A stretch of 64,000 bases of DNA, taken from assembly GCA_030426475.1 (NCBI GenBank), contig JAUHYR010000001.1:62001-126000 (forward strand), in the 5' to 3' direction. Source of the DNA: Bacteroidia bacterium (GTDB taxonomy: Bacteria > Bacteroidota > Bacteroidia > Flavobacteriales_E > Vicingaceae). Position numbers and translations under genes: made by a program. The notes under the pieces were generated by a model. The model made no database searches and was not told the DNA's origin. It worked only from the letters and a program-made list of their open reading frames with translations. Positions 45,018-52,968 of this stretch are shown one piece after another (within the stretch, counting starts at the first letter, position 1; every line of letters starts with the position of its first letter).

Positions 45018-46208
45018 TTACTTAATTACACCAAGCTGTTTGCCCACTTTGGTAAATGCTTCTATAGCTTTATCTAAGTGATGCTGATCGTGAGCAGCAG
45101 AAATCTGAACTCTTATTCTTGCCTGACCTTTTGCTACCACCGGATAGAAAAATCCGATAACATAAATACCTTCTTTCAATAATTCGTTCGCAAAATCTTG
45201 AGAAAGTTTAGCATCATACAACATAATAGGCACGATAGGAGAATCTCCTTCTTTGATGTCAAATCCGGCTTCTTTTATTTTTTGCTTGAAGTAAACGGTG
45301 TTTTTTTCAAGCTTATCTCTTAACTCTGTGGTAGAGCTTAAAATATCGAACACTCTAATTGCAGCACCAACAATAGAAGGAGCTAAAGAGTTTGAAAATA
45401 AATAAGGTCTGGAGCGTTGACGAAGCATTTCAATAATTTCTTTTTTAGCGGTAGTGTATCCACCCATTGCACCACCTAGCGCTTTACCTAAAGTTCCGGT
45501 AATAATATCTACTCTTCCCATTACGTTGCAGTATTCTGCTGTTCCTCTGCCTGTTTTTCCAATAAATCCGGCAGCATGACATTCATCTATCATTACCAAT
45601 GCATCATATTTATCAGCTAAATCACAAATTTTATCCAGCTTGGCGATGTCTCCGTCCATTGAAAATACACCGTCTGTTACAATAATTCTGTGGCGTTGTG
45701 CCTGTGCTTTTTTTAATTGCTCTTCCAGGTCTTCCATATTGCTGTGCTTGTATCGATAGCGTTGCGCTTTACATAATCTAACACCATCAATGATGGAAGC
45801 GTGATTAAGTTCATCCGAAATTATGGCGTCTTCTTCTCCAAATAATGGTTCGAAAACTCCACCGTTGGCATCAAAAGCAGCAGCGTATAAAATAGTATCT
45901 TCTGTTCCGTAAAACTTGGCAATTTTAGCTTCCAGCTCTTTGTGGATGTCTTGTGTACCACAAATAAAACGAACCGATGACATTCCAAAACCATGTGTGT
46001 CCAGTGCATCTTTTGCCGCCTGAATAACTTCAGGATGAGAAGAAAGCCCAAGATAGTTGTTGGCACAAAAGTTAATTACATTATCTCCGGTGCTAACTTT
46101 AATATCTGCACCTTGAGGGTTTACAATAATTCTTTCGGATTTGTATAAACCGGCTTCTTTAATGTCGCTTAATTCTTTGCTGAGGTATTCTTTAATTTTT
46201 CCGTACAT
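45018..46208 (-). CDS. kbl: Glycine C-acetyltransferase (2-amino-3-ketobutyrate CoA ligase)
   Basis: A 396-residue PLP enzyme of the alpha-oxoamine synthase family. Kbl cleaves 2-amino-3-ketobutyrate with CoA to glycine and acetyl-CoA in threonine breakdown. Family segments include [13 protein letters not shown], the aspartate region [17 protein letters not shown], and the PLP lysine in [15 protein letters not shown]. No threonine dehydrogenase adjoins it, so the pathway partner is elsewhere. Near-consensus promoter TAACTTTA at 46235-46242. Confidence 0.94.
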   Translation of the reverse strand: MYGKIKEYLSKELSDIKEAGLYKSERIIVNPQGADIKVSTGDNVINFCANNYLGLSSHPEVIQAAKDALDTHGFGMSSVRFICGTQDIHKELEAKIAKFYGTEDTILYAAAFDANGGVFEPLFGEEDAIISDELNHASIIDGVRLCKAQRYRYKHSNMEDLEEQLKKAQAQRHRIIVTDGVFSMDGDIAKLDKICDLADKYDALVMIDECHAAGFIGKTGRGTAEYCNVMGRVDIITGTLGKALGGAMGGYTTAKKEIIEMLRQRSRPYLFSNSLAPSIVGAAIRVFDILSSTTELRDKLEKNTVYFKQKIKEAGFDIKEGDSPIVPIMLYDAKLSQDFANELLKEGIYVIGFFYPVVAKGQARIRVQISAAHDQHHLDKAIEAFTKVGKQLGVIK

Positions 46209-46234
46209 AATTTAGTGATAAAGTTGAAAGTTTG

Positions 46235-46242
46235 TAAAGTTA
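46235..46242 (-). promoter_or_regulatory. Probable promoter element of kbl
   Basis: Minus strand TAACTTTA, one base off TAnnTTTG, 26 bases before the ATG. Confidence 0.35.
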
Positions 46243-46306
46243 TAAGATGTTGGCTTAAAGATAAAATTTTAGTTGGAGGAATTTGAGCTAAAAGGAAATA
46301 CTGTTA

Positions 46307-46987
46307 TCACCAGCAACTGCCTATAACAACAATGGCATTTGGATAAATTACTTTTTCCTTTTTGTCAATTACCGTTTCTAATAATTCAAAATTTACACAA
46401 TCTATTTTTTGAATTTTCCATTCTTCTTTTTGTTTAACGAAGAAAAATAAAAATATAGTATAGCGCTCTGGCCTGAACACTTCTATACCTAAAAAGGCTT
46501 TATTGCTCTCAAGATAAAAAGGGTTTGAATAAACCAGAATACCGTTGTTTCTAGAAGAACCAGAATAACTGCTCCAATCAATTATAGAGATTGAGTCTTT
46601 TAATAAAGCTGGAATATCTTCATATGAGATTGTTTGACTTTCGTAATTTAATGGCTGCCAATCATACACATAAGGAACAGAATCTAACTTCTTTTTAGTT
46701 TGTATTAGGTCTATTTTTAAACTAGGTAATTGTTGGGCCCCAATTTTACATAATCCATTGAACTCAATAAAGGTATTGTTTTTAAATGTATCTACTTTTA
46801 GGAGATTTCTATTTTGAGGCATAAATTCTAAATTCATTTCCTTAATGTCAAGAGAGTCAATAGCTAATTCTAGAATTTTGTCATTGTCTGTGTAAAAATC
46901 AACTTGATTAGGCTGCTTATTAGTACAACACATAAGCAAAAAAATAATGTATATGAAGATCGTAAATTTTGATAAAATGTTTAACAA
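46307..46987 (-). CDS. Hypothetical lipoprotein after glyS
   Basis: A 226-residue protein with a hydrophobic N-terminus (LSKFTIFIYIIFLLMCC) and a lipobox-like cysteine near residue 20. The rest is soluble, with landmarks LKIDLIQTKKKLDSVPY and YTIFLFFFVKQKEEWK; no recognised family. Its TTG start at 46987 overlaps the glyS stop by 7 bases, so it is translated in coupling with glyS. Function unknown; an unrelated passenger gene of the glyS transcript is likely. Confidence 0.72.
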   Translation of the reverse strand: MLNILSKFTIFIYIIFLLMCCTNKQPNQVDFYTDNDKILELAIDSLDIKEMNLEFMPQNRNLLKVDTFKNNTFIEFNGLCKIGAQQLPSLKIDLIQTKKKLDSVPYVYDWQPLNYESQTISYEDIPALLKDSISIIDWSSYSGSSRNNGILVYSNPFYLESNKAFLGIEVFRPERYTIFLFFFVKQKEEWKIQKIDCVNFELLETVIDKKEKVIYPNAIVVIGSCW

Positions 46988-48519
46988 CTTAACAAACTCC
47001 TAATATCGGTTTTTTGTATTACTTTTTCTATGGCTTCTTTGATGCTAATTCGCTCTTGCTCCATGCTGTCTCTGTGGCGTAAGGTAATGGTGTTGTCTTC
47101 TAATGTTTGGTGATCAACGGTAATGGCAAAAGGAGTTCCAATGGCATCATTTCTTCTGTATCGCTTACCAATAGAGTCTTTTTCATCATAATTGGTTTGT
47201 ACAAATGGTCGTAATTGGTTAAAAATTTCCATTGCTTTTTCGGGTAAGCCGTCTTTTTTCACTAACGGAAGTATAGCCACTTTAACAGGTGCTAACGCCA
47301 TTGGAATTTTTAATACCACTCTTTCAGAACCGTCTTCTAATTTTTCATTTTGGTAAGAAGCGCAAAGCGTAGCCAAAAACATTCGGTCTAAACCAATAGA
47401 TGTTTCTACTACATACGGAATATAATTTTCGTTTGCTTCAGGGTCGAAATAGCGTAATTTTTTCCCTGAAAACTCTTCATGTTGCTTCAGGTCAAAGTCT
47501 GTTCGGGAATGTATTCCTTCTAATTCTTTAAAGCCCATCGGAAAGTCAAACTCAATGTCGCTGGCGGCATTGGCGTAGTGTGCTAGCTTTAAATGGTCGT
47601 GCAGTCTGTATTTGTTTTCGCCAAAACCAAGTGCGTTATGCCATTTTAAACGAGCTTCTTGCCAGTATTTGTACCACTGTAATTCTTCTCCGGGTTTTAC
47701 AAAAAACTGCATTTCCATTTGCTCAAACTCACGCATTCTAAAAATAAACTGGCGAGCTACAATTTCGTTACGAAAAGCTTTTCCGATTTGTGCAATTCCA
47801 AACGGAATTTTCATCCTTCCGGTTTTCTGCACATTTAAAAAGTTTACAAAAATTCCTTGAGCCGTTTCGGGACGTAAATAAATTTTAGCGGCATCTCCTG
47901 CTACAGAGCCTAGCTCAGTTGAAAACATTAAGTTAAACTGACGAACTTCCGTCCAGTTTTTGGAGCCGCTAATCGGGCAAGCAATTTCCAAATCAATGAT
48001 TAATTGCCTTAGTGCATCTAAGTTGCTATCGTTAAGTGCAGCTTCTAATTTTGTATTTATCTCATCAATCTTTTCTTGATTTCGTAATACGTTTGGATTG
48101 GTTTTTAAAAACTGCTCGGTATCAAAAGCGTCTCCAAATCGTTTTTGTCCTTTCTCAACTTCTTTCTGAATTTTAGCTTCGTATTTTGCAATGTGTTCTT
48201 CCACTAAAACATCAGCACGATATCTTTTTTTACTGTCTTTATTGTCAATTAAAGGGTCATTAAAAGCGTCCACATGGCCAGAGGCTTTCCATACGGTAGG
48301 ATGCATAAATATGGCGGCATCAATACCTACAATATTTTCGTGCATTTGCACCATTGACTTCCACCAGTATTCTTTGATGTTGTTTTTGAGTTGTGCGCCC
48401 AGTTGTCCGTAGTCGTAAGTTGCACTTAAACCATCATAAATATCGCTGCTTGGAAAAACAAAGCCATACTCTTTAGCATGACTGATAATGTTTTTTAATG
48501 AATCTTCATTTGTTGCCAT
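46981..48519 (-). CDS. glyS: Glycyl-tRNA synthetase (dimeric class II)
   Basis: A 512-residue alpha2-type GlyRS that charges tRNA(Gly) with glycine. Class II motifs are present: AFRNEIVARQFIFRMREFEQ covers motif 2 (read as GKAFRNEI and RMREFEQMEM), STELGSVAGDAAK and YLRPETAQGIFV precede it, and GLDRMF lies in motif 3. The C-terminal anticodon-binding domain begins near PVKVAILPLVKK. A promoter element lies 7 bases before the ATG. It is followed by a lipoprotein overlapping by 7 bases. Confidence 0.96.
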   Translation of the reverse strand: MATNEDSLKNIISHAKEYGFVFPSSDIYDGLSATYDYGQLGAQLKNNIKEYWWKSMVQMHENIVGIDAAIFMHPTVWKASGHVDAFNDPLIDNKDSKKRYRADVLVEEHIAKYEAKIQKEVEKGQKRFGDAFDTEQFLKTNPNVLRNQEKIDEINTKLEAALNDSNLDALRQLIIDLEIACPISGSKNWTEVRQFNLMFSTELGSVAGDAAKIYLRPETAQGIFVNFLNVQKTGRMKIPFGIAQIGKAFRNEIVARQFIFRMREFEQMEMQFFVKPGEELQWYKYWQEARLKWHNALGFGENKYRLHDHLKLAHYANAASDIEFDFPMGFKELEGIHSRTDFDLKQHEEFSGKKLRYFDPEANENYIPYVVETSIGLDRMFLATLCASYQNEKLEDGSERVVLKIPMALAPVKVAILPLVKKDGLPEKAMEIFNQLRPFVQTNYDEKDSIGKRYRRNDAIGTPFAITVDHQTLEDNTITLRHRDSMEQERISIKEAIEKVIQKTDIRSLLSC

Positions 48520-48526
48520 AGGAGGG

Positions 48527-48534
48527 CAAAGTTA
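48527..48534 (-). promoter_or_regulatory. Promoter element of glyS
   Basis: Minus strand TAACTTTG, exact TAnnTTTG, 7 bases before the ATG. A TTG at 48558-48560 lies 23 bases further upstream. Confidence 0.55.
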
Positions 48535-48574
48535 AAAATGTTTAGAGTTTGAAATAGCAACTAATGAGAATAAA

Positions 48575-49327
48575 TTATTGCACTAAAAACTCTCTGTAGC
48601 CAGTATCGTTAAAAGGAGAAAAAACGACTTCATTTTTTGAGTTAACCAGTTGTAGCCTTAAACTGTGCTTGCCTTTTGGTAATTCAGAGATTAGATGTGG
48701 TTTGTTTTCGGTAATGTAAAAAGTTTGTGTTTCGTCAATAGTGGCTTTAATCTTCATGGTAGAAAAATCAACATCGTAAGCGAAAAAGTCTAACACAATG
48801 TTTTTTTCAGCTACAGTATCTAGCGGTGAAATGTAATAAAGTAATGGCGTTCCTTTTGTCCACTCATTACTAACGGGCATCAGTAAGTGTGTGTTTCTGT
48901 TGCTTCCTTTTCCTTCCGTCCAGTCAAAAAAGGCAATGATGTTGTCTGTTTTGGTGGTAAAAACATCAATGTAGTTTGCTTGAGCAAAAATGGGATTATC
49001 ATTATTGTTTATTGCTCCAACGATTTGGTCGCCTAAGCTTCTTTTAAAAGAAAATTTTTGAATAGGAAAATTGAGCTTTTTGGGGTTTGATGAAGATATT
49101 AAGTCAAGCCTGATGTTTGGAGGCAGTTCAACGGGTGTAATTTCAAAATCTAATTTTTGTACAGACTCTACCAGTGTGTCGGCCGAAATAATGAAAGTGG
49201 TATCGGTTGCTTTAACGGTATTAGTTTCAGAAGTTTCTTTTTCTTCTTTAGGTTCGCTACACGAATGAACTAAAAAAGCCACTCCAAGAATGAATGGAAT
49301 GGCTTTGTATGGATTAAATAATTTCAA
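48575..49327 (-). CDS. Hypothetical lipoprotein
   Basis: A 250-residue lipoprotein with a signal peptide and lipobox Cys at residue 23 (FLVHSCSEPKEE). The rest is soluble and rich in beta segments, with FSFKRSLGDQIVG and LLYYISPLDTVAEKN as landmarks, ending KNEVVFSPFNDTGYREF. No named family recognised. TTG start at 49327, 4 bases after the YceI-like gene stop, so cotranscribed. An envelope role is likely, not proven. Confidence 0.72.
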   Translation of the reverse strand: MKLFNPYKAIPFILGVAFLVHSCSEPKEEKETSETNTVKATDTTFIISADTLVESVQKLDFEITPVELPPNIRLDLISSSNPKKLNFPIQKFSFKRSLGDQIVGAINNNDNPIFAQANYIDVFTTKTDNIIAFFDWTEGKGSNRNTHLLMPVSNEWTKGTPLLYYISPLDTVAEKNIVLDFFAYDVDFSTMKIKATIDETQTFYITENKPHLISELPKGKHSLRLQLVNSKNEVVFSPFNDTGYREFLVQ

Positions 49328-49331
49328 AGTA

Positions 49332-49982
49332 TTATTCGCAAGTTTTGTTAAGTGTAGTTTCTATTATTACCTCAACATCCGGCCATAAAACGCTTTTGCC
49401 GTCAGTTCCCTTATGTAAATCGTTACAAACTTTGTTTAAAGAAGCAATAGCATCTTGTCCGTTAAAGTCATTCATGTTTAGTGCAACGTTAATCTTTAGA
49501 ACTTCACCTTCCATGCTTACATTTCCTGTCACCTCTTTTTCTACATCATTTAATTTTAACTTAATAGTAGCCGTGTTGTCCATAATTCCCATTACGGTTC
49601 CGGTAATGGTAGATGTGTTCATCATTTTTCCAAAGAAACTTTCTGCAATTTTTTGGTCTCTTTCCGGATTGTCAGAGTTTACGGAAGAAGTATAAATAGT
49701 AAATGAAGTGTTATGAACTAAATCGGTTACTGTTTCCACATTATCACTATATCCAGAAACTTCAATAGAGTCAAACTTACCTTTTACGCCTGTTTTTTCA
49801 GTAAACTTAAAAGCTGTCCAGTAAACTCCTGTAGTGGAGTGATTGTAAGAATATTTACAAACGGGCTCTGTAGCCACAGTATCTTTTACTTCGTTTTCAG
49901 TATTCGTTTCGTTTCCACCACCACAAGAAGTGATGATAGTTAAAAATGAGATGCTAATTGCTGTAAGGAATAAATTTTTCAT
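49332..49982 (-). CDS. YceI-like lipoprotein
   Basis: A 216-residue lipoprotein starting MKNLFLTAISISF (ATG at 49982; an upstream in-frame start at 50027 would overlap the biotin carrier gene). The Cys of TSCGGGNE is residue 20. The mature domain has the YceI-type beta pattern: TGVKGKFDSIEVSG, SSVNSDNPERDQKIAES and later strands. YceI proteins are lipocalin-like and bind polyisoprenoid or amphiphilic molecules in the periplasm; the ligand here is unknown. It lies downstream of the biotin carrier gene. Confidence 0.78.
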   Translation of the reverse strand: MKNLFLTAISISFLTIITSCGGGNETNTENEVKDTVATEPVCKYSYNHSTTGVYWTAFKFTEKTGVKGKFDSIEVSGYSDNVETVTDLVHNTSFTIYTSSVNSDNPERDQKIAESFFGKMMNTSTITGTVMGIMDNTATIKLKLNDVEKEVTGNVSMEGEVLKINVALNMNDFNGQDAIASLNKVCNDLHKGTDGKSVLWPDVEVIIETTLNKTCE

Positions 49983-50013
49983 AATGCTTATAGTTTTAAA
50001 AACACAAATTGTG

Positions 50014-50523
50014 TTAGTGATATTCAATTAATAATTGATTCTTTTCTACCGCTTGACCTTTTTCGACTTTAATGTTTTTAATTTTTCCATCAATAGGAGA
50101 TTTTAAAACATTTTCCATTTTCATGGCTTCCAAAATTAAAATAGAATCTCCTTTTTTTACATCAGCATCTTTATGAGCTACAACTTCCAATACCAAGCCC
50201 GGCATAGGAGCTTTAATATCTGATATTTTGTTGTCTGCCATGGCGTCTATTCCCATGGTGGCCAATAGTTCGTCTAACTCATCCTGAACCTTAACATTAT
50301 ATCGGTTGCTATTTACTTTAATAATTAAAGTTTTAGAAACATAGTCCGCCTCAATAATTTCTACATTGTAAGACTGGTGGTTAGACAGAACATGAAATAG
50401 TTCTTCGTCAATAGTGTTAATATCTAAATCAAAAGATTTTCCTTCCATTTTTCCGGAAGACTTTTCTTCAAAAACAATCTCTTGTTTTTTATCGTTAATG
50501 ATTGTAGTTAGTTTCTTTTTCAC
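50014..50523 (-). CDS. Biotin carboxyl carrier protein-like subunit
   Basis: A 169-residue biotin-attachment protein. The C-terminal domain (about 95-169) has the biotinylation motif EAMKMENVLKSP with the target lysine, preceded by IKAPMPGLVLEV. The N-terminal part is an unassigned region typical of carrier subunits of propionyl-, acetyl- or methylcrotonyl-CoA carboxylases. No carboxylase genes adjoin it. GTG start at 50523, 4 bases after an exact -7 element, so the mRNA is almost leaderless. Confidence 0.88.
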   Translation of the reverse strand: MKKKLTTIINDKKQEIVFEEKSSGKMEGKSFDLDINTIDEELFHVLSNHQSYNVEIIEADYVSKTLIIKVNSNRYNVKVQDELDELLATMGIDAMADNKISDIKAPMPGLVLEVVAHKDADVKKGDSILILEAMKMENVLKSPIDGKIKNIKVEKGQAVEKNQLLIEYH

Positions 50524-50527
50524 AAAA

Positions 50528-50535
50528 CAAAGGTA
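50528..50535 (-). promoter_or_regulatory. Promoter element of the biotin carrier gene
   Basis: Minus strand TACCTTTG, exact TAnnTTTG, 4 bases before the GTG start. It adjoins the T-tract of the M43 gene terminator. Confidence 0.5.
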
Positions 50536-50536
50536 T

Positions 50537-50566
50537 AAAAAAAGACGACCATTTCCAGTCGCCTTT
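50537..50566 (-). terminator. Terminator of the M43 metalloprotease gene
   Basis: On the minus strand AAAGGCGAC pairs with GTCGTCTTT (one G-U pair) around an 8-base loop, followed by a T run. It lies about 30 bases after the stop at 50595. Confidence 0.75.
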
Positions 50567-50594
50567 TAAACCTATTATGATTAAAAAACAATAC

Positions 50595-52766
50595 TTATTT
50601 AGTAAGTACTATTTTTTGAGTTGAGACTTGTTCGCCAATTTTAACTTTTACAAAATAGACGCCATTTGGTCTATCTTTTAAGTCAATAGTGAGATAGTTC
50701 TTCTGAAAGCCTGAATAATTATATACTATTTCTCCTAACATGTTTAGTACATATATTTCTGACATATTGCTTTTAGGCATCAATATTTTTACTTCTCCGT
50801 TACTCGGGTTAGGAAATACTTTTATTTCAGGAACCTCAACTAAAGCTTCTTCTTCACCCGTTATAATATTACACGCAATTGGAATAATTGCCGCAGAGTG
50901 GTTTACGCTATAAGTAGATAATGCCGTCCAGGCAGGCGTAGATTCGTAAGCCCACATGGTTGCAGTTGTTTTTGGTGTGGAGAAAAGAGCTACCGTATCT
51001 CCTGTTCCTCCCGTAGTTGGATGGTCAAAGCCCACAAAGAAATTTCCATTTAGCGCAGGCCTTGGAGAAAGAGTCCATACTTTACCTTGTGCCGGAGTTA
51101 TGGTAGAAATTCCAATTGTTGATGAAGCCATTACATTTGAGTTGTTTGGTTCTCCGCCTGTTGCTTGTCCCCAAACCTTTAATCTTATGTTTCCTGTTCC
51201 TTTAGCCGCACCGAAGAAATAAATAACTTCTTTTAACTCTTTTCCGGATTGTGAAAAGGTTACTTTATCTGCCCAGCCGTTATCATCATAAGCGTTTCTT
51301 CCCATTACATAGCCATTTCCTGCTCCCCAAGTATAAACTCCTGTTTGAGAGTTTCCACCGTCAGGATTTAAAAGCCAGTTTCCTACCGAATCACAAGTTA
51401 CTGTTCCCACTGGATTTACTAGTATGTAAGAGGTTTTTGTTTCAGTGTTAGTTGAAGTTCCGTCACCAACAGTTAATGAAACTGTATAAGTTCCGGGAGT
51501 ATTATAAGTAACTACATGAGGCCCTTGAGTATTGGCAGTTGAAGGAGTTCCTCCTGTAGAAAAATTCCAGCTCCAAGTTGTAATAGGGTTAGGTCCTGTA
51601 GATTGGTCAGTGAAAGTTACGCTTTGACCGGCATTGATGGTAGTTACGTTAGCAGAAAACTCTGCGTCTAGGTTAGCCGGATTACAAACGGTAGAAGCAT
51701 TTAGGGTACTTCTTCTAGGAGAATTTTGCATAACAGTAACCATTCTTGCTTTTTGGTTTAATGAAAACATGTTCATGCATGCATCATTAGTATAGTCCAT
51801 ATAATTCATAAACTGGTCTGCGGAGCTACAAGTTGTTCTTGGGTGTGTAGGACAACCACTTGATAAATATTGTTGAGTAGGTGTGTCGTTACAATAATCA
51901 GTTCCACAGTTTGAATCGCCATTGATGTGACGTAAGCCTAGCCAATGTCCGATTTCGTGTGTAGCTGTTCTTCCTTTATTAAATGGTGCTGAAAGAGTTC
52001 CTACTCTTCCAAAATAATTGTAGCCAATTACTACTCCGTCAGTATTTGCAGCTCCATTATTATTGTTTATACCACTTAACCCGGAACTATTTGGGAATTG
52101 TGCATAACCCAACAGTCCTCCTGAAAGCTGACAAACCCAAATATTCATGTATTTGGTTGGGTCCCATGAGGTAGCAGGTTTTATAGTATTGTCACATGTG
52201 TTCATTGAATAACCACTGGTAGTATTGCTTAATCCAGAGATAGATGTTGCAGAAACCCTGTGAATACCCGGTTCGACAAGAGGAGTGCCATTAGGGTCTC
52301 TTAGTGCTTTACAAAAGTTTATTTCACAATCTGCGGCAACACTTACAAAGGTTGAAGGTGTTTGTGAGGCATCTGTATTTGTTCTTCTAAAATCTTCATT
52401 TAAAACATCAAACTGAGAGTAAACTTGGGCTTGAGAAATATTACGACCACTTCCCACATTTTCATTTGAATTATGAATAACATGAACAATAACCGGAATG
52501 GTATATACTACCTTTTTGGCATTGCTGCCAGCTATCATCTGCTCGTATTCTTTTACTTTAGGAGCTAACCATTTTTCGAAATCTTCTACGGTTTCCATTT
52601 GCGGAAACTTTTCTTTCATCATTTTTTCATATTCAACAGCACCACAATTTCTTACTGCAGGTGCTTCAGGAATATTACTAGAAGATGAATTTTGGATGGT
52701 TGGTCTTTGTGCATTTGCAGAAAGAATTAAGGCAAATGCAAATAAAGAAAGTAAAGTTTTTTTCAT
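50595..52766 (-). CDS. Secreted M43 family metalloprotease with PKD and T9SS sorting domain
   Basis: A 723-residue exported zinc protease. A signal peptide (1-19) is followed by a propeptide-like region, then the M43/pappalysin-cytophagalysin catalytic domain with H270-E-I-G-H-W-L-G-L-R-H280 and a Met-turn MNYMDYT. A PKD domain (about 366-450; FTDQSTGPNPITTWSWNF) follows, then a lectin-like region, and a C-terminal type A T9SS sorting domain (VFPNPSNGEVKI to KIVLTK). Typical of extracellular proteolysis in Flavobacteria. The terminator follows directly. Confidence 0.93.
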   Translation of the reverse strand: MKKTLLSLFAFALILSANAQRPTIQNSSSSNIPEAPAVRNCGAVEYEKMMKEKFPQMETVEDFEKWLAPKVKEYEQMIAGSNAKKVVYTIPVIVHVIHNSNENVGSGRNISQAQVYSQFDVLNEDFRRTNTDASQTPSTFVSVAADCEINFCKALRDPNGTPLVEPGIHRVSATSISGLSNTTSGYSMNTCDNTIKPATSWDPTKYMNIWVCQLSGGLLGYAQFPNSSGLSGINNNNGAANTDGVVIGYNYFGRVGTLSAPFNKGRTATHEIGHWLGLRHINGDSNCGTDYCNDTPTQQYLSSGCPTHPRTTCSSADQFMNYMDYTNDACMNMFSLNQKARMVTVMQNSPRRSTLNASTVCNPANLDAEFSANVTTINAGQSVTFTDQSTGPNPITTWSWNFSTGGTPSTANTQGPHVVTYNTPGTYTVSLTVGDGTSTNTETKTSYILVNPVGTVTCDSVGNWLLNPDGGNSQTGVYTWGAGNGYVMGRNAYDDNGWADKVTFSQSGKELKEVIYFFGAAKGTGNIRLKVWGQATGGEPNNSNVMASSTIGISTITPAQGKVWTLSPRPALNGNFFVGFDHPTTGGTGDTVALFSTPKTTATMWAYESTPAWTALSTYSVNHSAAIIPIACNIITGEEEALVEVPEIKVFPNPSNGEVKILMPKSNMSEIYVLNMLGEIVYNYSGFQKNYLTIDLKDRPNGVYFVKVKIGEQVSTQKIVLTK

Positions 52767-52968
52767 TTTTTTAGTTTAATCAGTTGAAAATCAATCTATA
52801 TAAGCAATTAAGACGAGCACTAAAGTAACTATTAAATGGTGCGAAGGAGAAGATGATTTGTTTTATTATTGATTTTCTAAATCAAAATTTAATTTATAAA
52901 TTATTGAAAACAAATGGCTTAAGTGATGTAAAAATTTGAAATCTAAATGAATTTTTTGAAACGATAGA
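52767..52968. other. AT-rich intergenic region
   Basis: 202 bases, the longest gene-free stretch in the window. On the minus strand TACTTTAG at 52820-52827, one base off TAnnTTTG, may be the M43 promoter, with a 53-base leader. No hairpin, RNA gene or small frame was recognised. Confidence 0.4.
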
